From: REEP01 sp964517265
GTDB lineage: Bacteria; Pseudomonadota; Alphaproteobacteria; Rhodospirillales; Defluviicoccaceae
Assembly: GCA_964517265.1 (NCBI GenBank)
Contig: CAZFBS010000025.1
Coordinates: forward strand, 1 to 43,024
Length of the DNA: 43,024 nt
Direction: 5' to 3'
Shown here: in pieces, positions 42,235-43,024 of the stretch
How the letters are laid out: each line of letters opens with the position of its first letter
Numbering within the stretch: the first letter of the stretch is position 1
Position numbers and translations under genes: made by a program
Notes under the pieces: generated by a model
Database searches by the model: none
Seen by the model: the letters and a program-made list of their open reading frames with translations, nothing else
What the model was told of the DNA's origin: nothing

Positions 42235-42892
42235 AGAGCGTCTCTATATGCGCAAACTCGGAGTCGACCTCCTTGAATTTCTTGCGCAGCCGCTTGATGT
42301 GGCTGTCGACGGTGCGGTCGTCGACATAGATATGCTCGCCATAGGCGGCGTCGATCAGTTGATCGCGGCTCTTGACGTGACCAGGCCGCCGAGCCAACGC
42401 CTGCACAAGGAGGAACTCCGTTACCGTCAGATTGACGGGCATCGCCTTCCACGTGCATAGGTGCCGCGCCGGCTCCAGCACCAACTCCCCCCGGCGCATG
42501 ATGTCCTCGTCCTCTCCGGCAACAGTGGTTGTGCTGCGCCGCCGGAGGACTGCACGGATACGCTCGATCAGCAGCCGCTGCGAAAACGGCTTGGTGATGT
42601 AGTCATCGGCGCCCATCCGCAGGCCGATCACCTGGTCGATCTCGTCGTCCTTGGAGGTCAGAAAGATCACTGGAAGGTCGCTCTGCTGGCGCAGCCGGGT
42701 TAACAGCTCCATACCGTCCAGCCTCGGCATCTTGATATCGAGAACCGCCAGATCGACCGGCTTGCGCAGCAGCCCGTCCAGCGCCTCGGCGCCATCCTTG
42801 TAAATATCGACGCTGTAGCCTTCCGCCTCGAGACTCATGGCCACCGAGGTCAGAATGTTGCGGTCGTCGTCGACTAGGGCAATCGTCGTCAT
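42203..42892 (-). CDS. chvI: ChvI-type response regulator
   Basis: 229 residues from the ATG at 42892 (a GGGAC element lies about seven bases upstream). Receiver domain with Asp8-Asp10 acidic pocket, phosphorylation site Asp52 (VLDIKMPRLDG), Thr79 and Lys101 (ITKPF). The C-terminal OmpR/PhoB winged helix has VNLTVTEFLLVQALARRPGH, RTVDSHIKRLRKKF and IETLYGVGYRY. It controls acid/envelope-stress and symbiosis genes in relatives. It is first in the chvI-chvG-HD operon; 165 bases separate it from chvG. Confidence 0.95.
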   Translation of the reverse strand: MTTIALVDDDRNILTSVAMSLEAEGYSVDIYKDGAEALDGLLRKPVDLAVLDIKMPRLDGMELLTRLRQQSDLPVIFLTSKDDEIDQVIGLRMGADDYITKPFSQRLLIERIRAVLRRRSTTTVAGEDEDIMRRGELVLEPARHLCTWKAMPVNLTVTEFLLVQALARRPGHVKSRDQLIDAAYGEHIYVDDRTVDSHIKRLRKKFKEVDSEFAHIETLYGVGYRYRAP

Positions 42893-43024
42893 GGTGTTGT
42901 CCCGTCTCTTCCGCGCGGAGAACCCTTCGGTCGGCAGAGCCCTCACCGGAGTTCCTGGCTGAAAGAGCATATCACGTAGCCACGAGTGGGTGCAGGGTAG
43001 AGGACAACCTCAGTCAGGGAAACG

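Overview
The window is a gene-dense stretch of a high-GC (roughly 63-65% by eye) bacterial chromosome. It suggests an alphaproteobacterium, probably Rhodospirillales-like. The reasons are the AapJQMP-type amino-acid ABC transporter, an AddAB (not RecBCD) recombination pair, a short HprK next to RapZ/EIIA/HPr/EI, a ChvI/ChvG pair, the order sfsA-map-radC, a BioMNY biotin transporter, an IalB-family protein and a NDUFAF5-like methyltransferase. I cannot name the species. I see no rRNA, tRNA, CRISPR array, insertion sequence, phage gene or attachment site. The region reads as ordinary core chromosome.

Layout. 1-1523 (-): lemA with two TPM-domain genes, the last one cut by the window edge. 1880-3358 (+): an atypical pyruvate kinase, tail-to-tail with mgtE (3360-4811, -). 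4953-9165 (-): aapJQMP, a polar amino-acid importer. 9443-11441 (+): bioM-bioN-bioY. 11530-12696: three small genes of unknown function. 12868-15524 (-): grxC, a Nit1-like amidase, a PHB-depolymerase-like lipoprotein esterase and a HAD hydrolase in a tight operon. 15661-16473 (-): comF, divergent from a methyltransferase (16573, +). This is followed by a small coiled-coil protein and the overlapping sfsA-map-radC. 20224-22184 (-): a PQQ-type aldose dehydrogenase and an IalB-family exported protein. 22293-25049: a class 3 L-asparaginase (+), a SPOUT RNA methyltransferase (-) and a quinone oxidoreductase (+).

25092-33967 (-) is one long operon, tsaE-amgK-murU-addB-addA. It combines tRNA t6A synthesis, muropeptide-sugar recycling and double-strand-break repair, and most junctions overlap. 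A thioredoxin-reductase-like ferredoxin-NADP reductase (34127, +) diverges from it. 35201-39172 (-) is a regulatory PTS operon, hprK-rapZ-EIIA(Man)-ptsH-ptsI, with no sugar permease. It contains the phosphoryl donors and the Ser kinase, so it most likely signals carbon/PEP state. 40421-42892 (-) holds the chvI-chvG two-component system followed by an HD hydrolase. An unknown gene (39375, +) lies between the HD gene and hprK.

I found no convincing new multi-gene system. The most unusual points are as follows. The pyruvate kinase has a 130-residue extra N-terminus, no C-terminal allosteric domain and a K+-independent-type active site. The PTS Enzyme I has lost a conserved Lys beside its PEP site. 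A possible small ORF is coupled to chvG by an ATGA overlap. There is also a trio of uncharacterised small genes after bioY.
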